Shown here: in pieces, positions 1-7,915 of the stretch
Layout: each line of letters starts with the position of its first letter
Position numbering within the stretch: the stretch's first letter is position 1
Source of the DNA: Micromonospora qiuiae
GTDB taxonomy: Bacteria > Actinomycetota > Actinomycetes > Mycobacteriales > Micromonosporaceae
Direction: 5' to 3'
DNA length: 64,000 bases
Assembly: GCF_016863555.1 (NCBI RefSeq)
Contig: NZ_BOPC01000027.1
Coordinates: forward strand, 62,001-126,000
Translations under genes and position numbers: made by a program
The notes under the pieces: generated by a model
What the model was told of the DNA's origin: nothing
Databases searched by the model: none
The model's input: only the letters and a program-made list of their open reading frames with translations

Positions 1-513
1 GCGGCCGAGGAGGCTGTCGCCAGCGACCTGGGACTGCGGCTAGACACGGTGCAGCAGTTCGGCGAGATGACGGTCAAGAACGTGGTCAGCCACAGCTTCG
101 GCATCCGGGCGTTGAAGGGCGATAAGGAGATCCCGGTCATCGCCAATCTCATCCTGGCCCAGCAGACGCTGCCGATCGAGGTCAAGGGCACGTTCGGCAC
201 CCGTCGGGAGGCGCAGCCGTCGGTCAGCATCGAGATCTACGAGAACACCTCCCGGGAGAAGTACGTCGAGGACTTCGAGACCGGCGAGCAGGTGGGCAAC
301 GCGATTCTTGAGCTGGCACCGGGGCTGCCGGCGAACTCGCCGATTGAGGTGACCTTCCAGCTCGACAACGACGGGCGGCTGCTGATCACCGGCCGGGACG
401 GCTCACCGGGTGGCAAGGAGGTCACCGCCACCGTGCAGACCGACCGGGCCCTCTCGGCGGAGCAGGTCGCGCAGGCCATCGAGCACGCGCAGGGCATCCG
501 GGTGATCGGTTGA
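1..513 (+). CDS. Hsp70-family chaperone-like protein, C-terminal part (5' end outside window)
   Basis: The reading frame is open from the first base, so the window starts inside the gene. The visible 170 residues look like the substrate-binding half of an Hsp70: a segment NVVSHSFGIRAL, then beta-strand motifs such as LPIEVKGTF, PSVSIEIYEN and IEVTFQLDNDGRL, which match the usual Hsp70 beta-sandwich order. The ATPase domain is not in view. The C-terminal lid is very short, about 35 residues after the sandwich. The next gene starts within this stop codon, so the two are almost certainly cotranscribed. A GTG at 49 is in frame but cuts into conserved sequence and is unlikely to be the start. Whether this is a DnaK-like chaperone or a specialised conflict-system Hsp70 cannot be told from this fragment. 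Confidence 0.8.
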   Translation, partial: AAEEAVASDLGLRLDTVQQFGEMTVKNVVSHSFGIRALKGDKEIPVIANLILAQQTLPIEVKGTFGTRREAQPSVSIEIYENTSREKYVEDFETGEQVGNAILELAPGLPANSPIEVTFQLDNDGRLLITGRDGSPGGKEVTATVQTDRALSAEQVAQAIEHAQGIRVIG

Positions 514-2597
514 CCGGGCGGCTGGGCGAGTCGGCTCAGCTCGCCGTCGGTATCGACCTCGGGACCACGTACTCGGCGGTGGCGTGGATCAATCCGGACG
601 GCGACCCGGAGATCATCCCGGACGCCCTGGGTGAGCCGCTCACCCCGTCGGTGGTCGGTCTCCTCGACGGCCGTCCGGTGGTCGGCGCGGAGGCGAAGGC
701 GGAGCAGGCCCGGGGCGGCACCGAGGTGGCGCACCTGTTCAAACGGGCGATGGGTAACCCGGCGTACGCGTTTCCACTCGGCGGCGAGCTGTGGACCGCT
801 CCGAGGCTCTCCGCGTTGGTGCTCCAGCGACTCAAGCGGCAGGCCGAGGCGGCACTCGGCCGCCCGGTGAGTCGGGCGGTGGTCACCGTGCCGGAGTACT
901 TCACCCATCCGGAGCGGGCCGCCACGCTGGAGGCGGCCCGCCTCGCCGGGTTGTATGTACCCCGGATCATCAGCGAACCCACCGCCGCCGCCCTCGCGTA
1001 CGGGTTGCGGCCGGGACCGCAGACCCGAACGGTCCTGGTGTACGACCTCGGCGGCGGCACCTTCGACATCACGCTCGTCCGGATTGCGGCGGACGAGATC
1101 CGGGTGCTGGGCAGCGCGGGCAACCACGAACTGGGCGGCCGGGACTGGGACGACCGCCTGGCCCAGCTCGTGCTGCGCGAGTTCCCCGCCGAGGCGGAGG
1201 CCCTGGCGGAGGAGCCGGACGCGCTGCTGGTGGAGGTCGAGAAGCTCAAGCGCACCCTCTCCGTCCGGCAGTCGACCGAGTTCCGGGTCCTCTTCGGCGG
1301 CCGGTCGCTGACCTGCCGGGTGACTCGGGAAGCGTTCGAGGAGGCCAGCCGGGACCTGTTGGAACAGACCGGCTGGCTCATCGACCAGGTCCTGCGGGAC
1401 GCGGAGCTGGGGTGGGCCGACATCGCTGGCATGCTGCCGGTGGGCGGGTCGACCCGGATGCCGATGGTCCAGCGGTATTTCGAAGAACTGTCGGGTCGGC
1501 CCCCGATGGGTGGCATACATCCCGACCACGCGGTGGCCCTTGGCGCCGCGGCGCAGGCCGCGATCCTGTTGGAGGAGGAGGCCGAGACGCGGCTGCGGCT
1601 GGACGGATCGGTCGAGCCACTGCTGCGACTCGACGCGCCGCGCCGGGTCCACAACGTGGTCGCGCACAGTCTCGGCATGATCGCCGAAAACACCGCAGGT
1701 GACCGGTACGTCAACAGCGTCCTGCTGCCGCGTAACCGACCCATTCCCGGTGCGGAGACCCGGCCGTACCAGTTCCAACTGGACGGCAGCGGCACGGAAC
1801 TGCTGGAGGTCTTCCTCACCCAGGGCGAGACCGACGATCCGGCCACCTGCGTCTACCTGGGCCGCTACCTGGTGACCGGCTTCCCGCCGGGCGCCCGGGG
1901 CCCGATCGTCGTCGACCTGACGTACGCCTACGACGACAACGCCATGGTCGTGGTCACCGCGTCGGAGGGAAAAACCGGCGGCGCGCTGCGGGTGGAGGTG
2001 GCCAGCCTGCCGGAGGACATCCCGCAGCGGTTCCTCGAAGCACCAGAGCGTCCTGTCTCCCGGGAACCGAAGACCATCTACCTGGCCTTCGACCTCTCCG
2101 GCAGCATGGCGGGCCATCCGCTGCTGGAGGCGCAGCGGGCCGCTCGTGCCTTCGTCAGCCAACTGGACCTCACCACCACCTCGGTCGGCCTCGTCGCCTT
2201 CTCCGACGATGTGGCGGTGACCCAGCAGGCGACCAGCAACGCAACCGAGATCGAGCACGCGATCCGTGGCCTGACGGTGGGCAGCACCGGCTACGGCAAC
2301 GCCACCCACCCCTTCGACGAGCTGCGTGAGCTGCTGGAATCGGTGCCCGGCCGACGCTTCGGGGTGGTACTGGCCGACGGGGTGTGGGCGCGGCAGGATC
2401 TCGCCGTACGGCAGGCACAGAGGTGCCACCGCGCGGACATCGACATCGTCGCCGTCGGGTTCGGCGGCGCCGACCAGGCGTTCCTGCAGCGGATCGCCTC
2501 TTCGACCGAACAGGCGCTCTTCACCGATCTCGGTGAGCTCACCGCCGTGTTCGGAACGATCGCGCGGGAGATCACCGAGGGTGCCGCGGCGTCATGA
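510..2597 (+). CDS. Hsp70-type ATPase fused to a C-terminal von Willebrand factor A domain
   Basis: The 695-residue protein opens with the Hsp70 ATPase phosphate-1 motif GIDLGTTYSAVAW (about residues 14-26). It then has the linker-type motif IISEPTAAALAYG near 155, phosphate-2 VYDLGGGTFDITLV near 180 and the adenosine motif MLPVGGSTRMP near 310. A degenerate substrate-binding beta region follows (about 375-510). From about 521 a vWA domain begins with the metal-site motif DLSGSM (Asp528). The family knowledge is that Hsp70 hydrolyses ATP to clamp clients and vWA domains bind partners through a metal site; the fusion suggests a client- or partner-recruiting chaperone. The start is TTG, overlapping the previous stop by 4 bases, and no better start precedes the ATPase motif. 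The next gene overlaps in ATGA fashion. Confidence 0.9.
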   Translation: MTGRLGESAQLAVGIDLGTTYSAVAWINPDGDPEIIPDALGEPLTPSVVGLLDGRPVVGAEAKAEQARGGTEVAHLFKRAMGNPAYAFPLGGELWTAPRLSALVLQRLKRQAEAALGRPVSRAVVTVPEYFTHPERAATLEAARLAGLYVPRIISEPTAAALAYGLRPGPQTRTVLVYDLGGGTFDITLVRIAADEIRVLGSAGNHELGGRDWDDRLAQLVLREFPAEAEALAEEPDALLVEVEKLKRTLSVRQSTEFRVLFGGRSLTCRVTREAFEEASRDLLEQTGWLIDQVLRDAELGWADIAGMLPVGGSTRMPMVQRYFEELSGRPPMGGIHPDHAVALGAAAQAAILLEEEAETRLRLDGSVEPLLRLDAPRRVHNVVAHSLGMIAENTAGDRYVNSVLLPRNRPIPGAETRPYQFQLDGSGTELLEVFLTQGETDDPATCVYLGRYLVTGFPPGARGPIVVDLTYAYDDNAMVVVTASEGKTGGALRVEVASLPEDIPQRFLEAPERPVSREPKTIYLAFDLSGSMAGHPLLEAQRAARAFVSQLDLTTTSVGLVAFSDDVAVTQQATSNATEIEHAIRGLTVGSTGYGNATHPFDELRELLESVPGRRFGVVLADGVWARQDLAVRQAQRCHRADIDIVAVGFGGADQAFLQRIASSTEQALFTDLGELTAVFGTIAREITEGAAAS

Positions 2598-5500
2598 CCG
2601 GTCAGGACGACAAACGGCCGAACTTCTTCCTGTTGCTCGGGCTCGACCCCAACGCCTCTTGGGACCAGGCGCTGTTCACTCGCGAGTTCGCCCAGCATCG
2701 GGCGAGCTGGACGAAGGCATCGACCGGGTTGGGCCGGCGTGCCCAGGAGGCCAAGAAGAACCTGTTCTTGGCGAAGAAGATCGAGCAGCTCATGCGCGAT
2801 CCCACGTTACGAGAGCAGGAACGAGACCAGGCCAGCCAGCTCCAGGAAGCCGGCCGGATCGCCCGGCGCAGGGATCTGAACGACCGGCTCGACGTCCTGC
2901 TCGCCCGGGGTTTCCTGCTCGACGAGGAGGTGAGCAAACTCCGGGAGGACTTCGCCGAGGCACTGGAGTCCAGCCCGGAGCTGCGGCAACGACTGGACGC
3001 GGCCTCGGTCCGTGAGGCGAAGCCGGCCGACGAGGCGTCGCTCGCCCCGTCCGTGGAGACGGAACTTCTCAACAATCTCAGCGGGGTCGGGGCGAAGTCG
3101 CTGTACGACGTGTTGCGGGACATCGACCAGGCGATCACCGACACCAGCCCACGCGAGCTGCTGCTGGCCGCCGCCGATCAGCTCGCCGACCGGGCCCACA
3201 AGATCAAGGACAAGCGCGACCCGAAGGTGCTGCACTGGGAACGGCTCAGCAGGCTCGCCCGAGTCGTGTTCGGTACCGAGGAGGAACGGCGCCGGCACGA
3301 CGTGTCGATGCGGCGAGCCCAGCTCCGATTTCTGGTGTCGACCTTCGAGGAAGCCCTGTCCGTCGCTCGTGAGATGACCGCGGGCCAGGTGGAGCTGTTT
3401 CTGCGTAGGGCTCGGGAACAGGGGATCGACGATCTCGACGACGCCCGGTCCTATCTCGTCGCGTACTTTCAGACCCGGAAGTGGCCGGTACAACTGCCGG
3501 CCGAGGAGAGCCAGCGGCAGATCGCGCGCTTGATTCAATGCGTGTACTGCCATGAGTTGAACCAACCCAACGAGCGGGCCTGCCGGACCTGTGCGGAGGA
3601 TTTGCAGATTCCCTGCCCGAACTGCGGTCAGGTCGAGCCACGGTACGGCGGCGGCTGCCGCTGTGGTTTCCCGATCGGGCAGCGGATGCTGGTGGAGAGT
3701 CTGCTCGTCGAAGTGCGGTCGGCGACGGAACGGCTCGACTTCGCACAGGCGGGGCTCCATCTGGAACGGGCGGAGCGGATCTGGCGCCTACCGCCCGGCC
3801 GGAGCGACGACCTGACCGTTTCGATCCTGGCCGCCCGAGGTGCGCTCGACGAGACACAGAGGCAGGTCACCACGATGGTGGCGACGGTCGAGCGGTTGAT
3901 CATGGGGCGTCAGTTCGTCGCCGCGGAGCAGCGGTTGCGGGCCGCGTCCGAGGGACTGCCGCGGCGGGACCAACTGCTGAAGCAGGCCGGGCGAGCCGTG
4001 GCGCAGGCCCGAAAGCTCTACCAACGGGCGCGGCACCCCGACCTGCCGGCGGCCACCCGGGCCGAGCTGTACGCCGAGGCGCTGCGCATCTGCGACGACT
4101 TCGAGCCGGCCCGGTCGGAGCTTCAGCAGATCCCGCCGGAACCGCCCAGCCAGGTCGTCGCCCTGGTGGACAGCCCGGCCGTGGGAGTCCGGTTGACGTG
4201 GCGGCCCGCCCCCGAACCGGACGTCTCCTACCTGGTGGTTCGGGGCACCGCAACCCGCGCTCCGCGCCATCCCGAGGACCTGCCCGACCAACAGCGGCTC
4301 ACCACGACGACCGAGACCACTTGGTGGGACCGAACAGCGACCGAGCTACCGGGACAGACGCTGTGGTACGCGGTCTTCACCGAGCGGCGCGGCACCTTCT
4401 CGACGCCGGCCGTAGCCGCGCCGGTGCTTGTCGCCGCCGACGCGGCCGACGTACGCGCCACCGCCCAGGACAGTGCGGTGGTGCTGACCTGGCGGGCACC
4501 TAAGCACGCCGCCCGGGTCGAGGTCCGCCGGACACCGCTCGACTCCGGAGCGGACGGGGCGGTGCTGACCGGATTCGCGGCCGGCCGGGCGGTCGACATC
4601 GAGGTCCACAAGGGAGTGCGCTACCGATACACGGTCCGGGTCGCCTACCGGGACGCCAGCGGTGCCCTCTGGTGGTCGCCCGGGGTGCACCAGGACATCA
4701 CTCCGGTCGAGCGGCCGGCTCTGCCCGGACCACTGACCGTCACCGCGAAGCCCACCATCACCGGGATGTACCGGCACCGAGTGCAGCTACGGTGGCCGGC
4801 GGCGGACGCCGGGGCCGTCCGGGTGGTCCGCCAGGCCGGTGCTGGCTGGCTCCGGGAGGGCGAGGTGGTGGCCGAGAAGGTGCTGGGTCGAGACGGCCGC
4901 ATCCTGGCCGATGGCGAGGACGACATCTGGATCGATTCGCAGTTCGACGTCTGCTCGTACTTTCCGGTGTTGTTGCTGGAGAACCTCGGCTACGTGGGCC
5001 GGGCCCGCCGGTACGCCCACGTCGACGAGCCGACCGACGTCGAGGGCGAGTTCGGTGGCGGGTCGGTCCGGCTGGGCTGGAGGTGGCCGGACGGGGCGGT
5101 GGCGGCGTTGGTCGGCCACGACGCGGTGGCGTTGCCGGTCGACCCGACCACCGCGCCCGGGCAACTCATGGTCAACCGGGTCGGCGCGGAGCTGTACGGC
5201 GGGCTTGAGCTGCCGGACGGCGGCGACGAACGATACGCCCTCGTGGCGACTGTGATACGCCGGGACGGGCTGGAGTTCGTGACCTCCGGTGTACCCGTGT
5301 CGGTTCGGCGGCCTGCTGTCCGGGTCGAGTACGCGGTCCGGCACCCGGCCCTTCGACGTCCCGAGTTGATCCTGTGGGCCGAACGGCCTACGGCGCTACC
5401 CTCTCTGGTCCTGGTCAGTCGGCTCGGACGGGCCCCGCACACCCGCGCCGACGGCACTGAGGTCATGAAGGTGCCCGAGCGGACGGTGCGCGGACAGCAG

Positions 5501-5614
5501 ACGCTTGCGCTGCCGCGCAGCACCGGTGACGAGCCGCAGTACCGACTCTTCACCGCCACGACGAGCGACAGCGTGGCGGTGGAGTTGGCGCAACGGCCAG
5601 CGGTCAGCGCCTGA
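2594..5614 (+). CDS. Large J-like / zinc-ribbon / beta-sandwich repeat protein, putative Hsp70 partner
   Basis: The 1006-residue protein begins with FFLLLGLDPNASW and a helical basic segment (to about residue 100) that resembles a J domain but lacks the HPD tripeptide, so classical stimulation of Hsp70 is doubtful. A helical region follows. A double zinc ribbon has Cys316-x2-Cys319, Cys330-x2-Cys333, Cys341-x2-Cys344 and Cys355-x-Cys357. Residues about 370-510 are helical and repeat-like. From about 511 to the end there are several fibronectin-III-like beta modules of roughly 90-110 residues, the first around VRLTWRPAPEPDVSYLV. It overlaps the Hsp70-vWA gene by ATGA, so the three genes form one transcript. 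No signal peptide or membrane segment is seen, so it is probably cytoplasmic. I infer an adaptor joining the chaperones to targets; the exact family is not recognised. Confidence 0.75.
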   Translation: MTGQDDKRPNFFLLLGLDPNASWDQALFTREFAQHRASWTKASTGLGRRAQEAKKNLFLAKKIEQLMRDPTLREQERDQASQLQEAGRIARRRDLNDRLDVLLARGFLLDEEVSKLREDFAEALESSPELRQRLDAASVREAKPADEASLAPSVETELLNNLSGVGAKSLYDVLRDIDQAITDTSPRELLLAAADQLADRAHKIKDKRDPKVLHWERLSRLARVVFGTEEERRRHDVSMRRAQLRFLVSTFEEALSVAREMTAGQVELFLRRAREQGIDDLDDARSYLVAYFQTRKWPVQLPAEESQRQIARLIQCVYCHELNQPNERACRTCAEDLQIPCPNCGQVEPRYGGGCRCGFPIGQRMLVESLLVEVRSATERLDFAQAGLHLERAERIWRLPPGRSDDLTVSILAARGALDETQRQVTTMVATVERLIMGRQFVAAEQRLRAASEGLPRRDQLLKQAGRAVAQARKLYQRARHPDLPAATRAELYAEALRICDDFEPARSELQQIPPEPPSQVVALVDSPAVGVRLTWRPAPEPDVSYLVVRGTATRAPRHPEDLPDQQRLTTTTETTWWDRTATELPGQTLWYAVFTERRGTFSTPAVAAPVLVAADAADVRATAQDSAVVLTWRAPKHAARVEVRRTPLDSGADGAVLTGFAAGRAVDIEVHKGVRYRYTVRVAYRDASGALWWSPGVHQDITPVERPALPGPLTVTAKPTITGMYRHRVQLRWPAADAGAVRVVRQAGAGWLREGEVVAEKVLGRDGRILADGEDDIWIDSQFDVCSYFPVLLLENLGYVGRARRYAHVDEPTDVEGEFGGGSVRLGWRWPDGAVAALVGHDAVALPVDPTTAPGQLMVNRVGAELYGGLELPDGGDERYALVATVIRRDGLEFVTSGVPVSVRRPAVRVEYAVRHPALRRPELILWAERPTALPSLVLVSRLGRAPHTRADGTEVMKVPERTVRGQQTLALPRSTGDEPQYRLFTATTSDSVAVELAQRPAVSA

Positions 5615-5617
5615 CCG
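5601..5617. terminator. Short hairpin at the end of the Hsp70 operon
   Basis: Arms CGGTCAG and CTGACCG are separated by three bases. The hairpin contains the stop codon of the upstream gene and lies in a 32-base convergent spacer, so it may act on both strands. There is no T-run. Confidence 0.4.
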
Positions 5618-5646
5618 GCAGCGACGGGTGCGCTGTCGGGGCGCAG

Positions 5647-6198
5647 TCAGAGCTTGAACAGGTAGACGTCGATGGTGAGCGCCGAGGGCGGTGAAGCGAG
5701 GCTGAGGAACGGACGGTAGACCGTCCCCCGGAAGATGATTCCCTCGTCGCCCAGTTTCTTGAGTGCGGCGTTCGCTCGGCGGGCGATCCGCATGGCCCGG
5801 TCGGTGTTGTCGTTCGAGGCGCCGCCGAAGGTCAACACCAGCCCGGCGCGGCGGCCCTGCAAGCCGGGATGCTTGCGCACCTTGTTCTGCAACGTACGGA
5901 TCGCCCGGGGATCGTTGGCCAGCAGGCCCTGCCAATCGACCGAAGTCAGCCGAATGCTGACCGGCTTGAGTTCCAGCACCGGCTCGGGGGTGGGGGACGC
6001 CGACGCCGACGGCGACGGCGATGCCGAGGCGGCCGGTTCGGGTTCCGCAGGCAGGGGCGCCCCCATCGTCGTCGCTACGAGATAGATCATCGCGAGTGCG
6101 AACATCAGGTCGGCGAAAAGCCAGCCGATGGTGCCGAAGACCAGGTTTCCCTGGTCACGTCCAGCCGCCCGGTACCGCCTTCGAGCCAGGAACCACAT
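5647..6198 (-). CDS. Small single-pass membrane protein with MotB/OmpA-like C-terminus
   Basis: The 183-residue protein has a basic N-terminus, one membrane helix at about residues 19-44, a Ser-Pro-Ala-rich linker (about 48-72) and a compact C-terminal domain. The pattern LVLTFGGASNDNTDRAMRIA followed by a helix resembles the peptidoglycan-binding core of OmpA/MotB proteins (a strand, then an Asn/Asp-rich turn, then an Arg/Ala helix), but this is a weak resemblance. A good ribosome site GGAAGGA precedes the ATG. It lies 43 bases downstream of the coiled-coil membrane gene and is probably cotranscribed with it. The topology (MotA-like partner plus single-pass stator-like protein) recalls ZorA/ZorB of Zorya systems. 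A plain TolR/MotB-like housekeeping role is the alternative. Confidence 0.6.
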   Translation of the reverse strand: MWFLARRRYRAAGRDQGNLVFGTIGWLFADLMFALAMIYLVATTMGAPLPAEPEPAASASPSPSASASPTPEPVLELKPVSIRLTSVDWQGLLANDPRAIRTLQNKVRKHPGLQGRRAGLVLTFGGASNDNTDRAMRIARRANAALKKLGDEGIIFRGTVYRPFLSLASPPSALTIDVYLFKL

Positions 6199-6241
6199 GC
6201 GACTTCCTTCCGCGGGTCGTAGGCTGGCTTGTTTCGCCTCG

Positions 6242-7774
6242 TCATCGGCTGAGGGGCCGGAACCTGGGCCACCATCCGCCCCGGCTGGTGCTCGCTGCCG
6301 CGAGGCCGGCCGCGACGCCGGCCAGGTCGCTGGCGACCCGGTCCAGGTTGGTCGCGGTCGCGTGCAACGCCCTGGTGGTCAGTTCGAGGGCACTGCCGGT
6401 GGTGACCAGGTCCCGGTCGACCTCGGCCAGCCGGGTGCTGGCGGCGACCACGTTGCGGGTCAGGGCCTCCAGGTCGGTGCGGAGCCGACCGCTCATCGTC
6501 TCGGTCGCCTCGCGCATCGAGGCCGCCGCCGTCGCCATGCTCGCCGAGTTCTCGGTGAGCCGCGCCACGAAGGCGCTCTGCGACTCGTCGATTCGCCGTA
6601 GGTGTTCGTCGATGGAGGTGACCGTCCTCGCGTGCGTACCGGTGCTCTCCGTGAGCAACTGCGCCGCGGCAGCCAGGTCGGTCACGCCACTGGCCAGCGT
6701 GGCGGCGCTGGTCTGGTATGTCTCGTGGTCGCCTCGGTACTCCCGCAGAGCTTCCCGGAAGCCGGCGAACAGCGGCGACATCTGCTCCTCGATGAGCTGC
6801 CGGTTGGCCGACCCGGCCTGCTGGAGAACCTCTTTGGCCTGCTCGGTCGTACCGGCGATCAGTTGGGCGTTCTCGGCGCGTACCGCGATCATCGTGGCCC
6901 GGGTCTCCTCCGCCAGCCCGCTGACGAACTCCCGTCCCTGTTCCTGGAGGGCCTGCGCGGCCTGCTGCCCCTGCGCGTACAGGGCGGCCAACTCCGTGCG
7001 GCCCTGCGCGTAGAGAGCGGTCACCGCCTCCCGCCCTTCGGTGACGAGTTGATTGTTCGTCTCGGCGAGGGCCTGAGTGTCGCGGACCGCCGCCTCCAGG
7101 AGGCGCTGAGTCTCGCCGAGCACCCGCTGTGCGGCCGCCGCCCACTCCTCCGCGGTCATCGGGGGCCGGATTCCGCTCGTCTCGGTGGCCAGGGCGAGGG
7201 CGGCAACCGCGTCGTCGGCTCGGGCGCGGAACCGACTGATGACCCGGTTGGCCTCGGTTTCCCGCCAGTGTGCCAGCACGGTGAGCACCAGCACCAGCGT
7301 GAGCATCAGGAAGGCGACGATCGCCGTTTGGGCGAAGGTGGGGACGAGGGCGCCGTCGAAACGCTGCTCCCAGAGCAGAAGGAAGGGCTGGGCGGCCAGC
7401 TCCGGGTTCGCCGTGATCTGACGGTGGTAATGCCAACTGGCCAGGCCGAGGAAACACCAGGTCAGCAGGAGAGGAACCAGGGCTGCCGCGTTGCGCCAGC
7501 CGTTGAGCGAACGAGCCCGGGCGTGCTTGAGCTCCGCGAGCTGGTCGAGCGGATGCTCGACGGCGAGCATCCGCTCCAGACTGGGGTAGTCGCGCCGGGC
7601 GGCCGCCCGATCCAGGGCGAGCAGACGCTCCGCGTCGGCCGTGGCACCGGCCGCGACCAGGTCGCCATGCAACGTCCGTAGCTTCCTGGCCGCCTCGGCG
7701 CCGTTGGGTTCCAGGGTGGCTACGTTCTCGAACGGGTCGTCGCTTGTCTGGGCCGTGGGTGGTACGGCGACCAT
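6242..7774 (-). CDS. Two-span membrane protein with a very long coiled-coil tail, possibly ZorA-like
   Basis: The 510-residue protein has a soluble N-terminus of about 90 residues, membrane helices at about 96-114 and 149-167, and then an Ala/Glu/Gln/Arg-rich helical tail from about 170 to 490 with heptad character (for example runs around ALYAQGRTELAALYAQG). The last 20 residues are basic. ZorA proteins combine MotA/TolQ-type membrane segments with a long cytoplasmic tail; here only two clear helices are seen, so the match is structural rather than by motif. The start ATG has a GAGGAGCGG ribosome site. The small MotB/OmpA-like gene follows. The pair lies between the Hsp70 operon and the NB-ARC gene, which suggests a membrane arm for the same system, but that link is only by neighbourhood. 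A chemoreceptor-like or general envelope protein is the alternative. Confidence 0.6.
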   Translation of the reverse strand: MVAVPPTAQTSDDPFENVATLEPNGAEAARKLRTLHGDLVAAGATADAERLLALDRAAARRDYPSLERMLAVEHPLDQLAELKHARARSLNGWRNAAALVPLLLTWCFLGLASWHYHRQITANPELAAQPFLLLWEQRFDGALVPTFAQTAIVAFLMLTLVLVLTVLAHWRETEANRVISRFRARADDAVAALALATETSGIRPPMTAEEWAAAAQRVLGETQRLLEAAVRDTQALAETNNQLVTEGREAVTALYAQGRTELAALYAQGQQAAQALQEQGREFVSGLAEETRATMIAVRAENAQLIAGTTEQAKEVLQQAGSANRQLIEEQMSPLFAGFREALREYRGDHETYQTSAATLASGVTDLAAAAQLLTESTGTHARTVTSIDEHLRRIDESQSAFVARLTENSASMATAAASMREATETMSGRLRTDLEALTRNVVAASTRLAEVDRDLVTTGSALELTTRALHATATNLDRVASDLAGVAAGLAAASTSRGGWWPRFRPLSR

Positions 7775-7915
7775 GAACCGCTCCTCAGCAATCAGCGCGG
7801 ATAAAGGGTGAAAAGCCGAAGCGTATCGACCTTAGGTACATCTGGTAGCGGACGAATCCGTCGGACCGCGCAACCCGACTGTCCAATGTGACCATGATCG
7901 GCAGTCGAACGTTGT

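Noticed and set aside
237..2429. Very long reverse-strand open frame opposite the Hsp70 genes
   Set aside because: It is antisense to strongly conserved Hsp70 and vWA coding sequence and has no recognisable domain. High GC makes such frames common.
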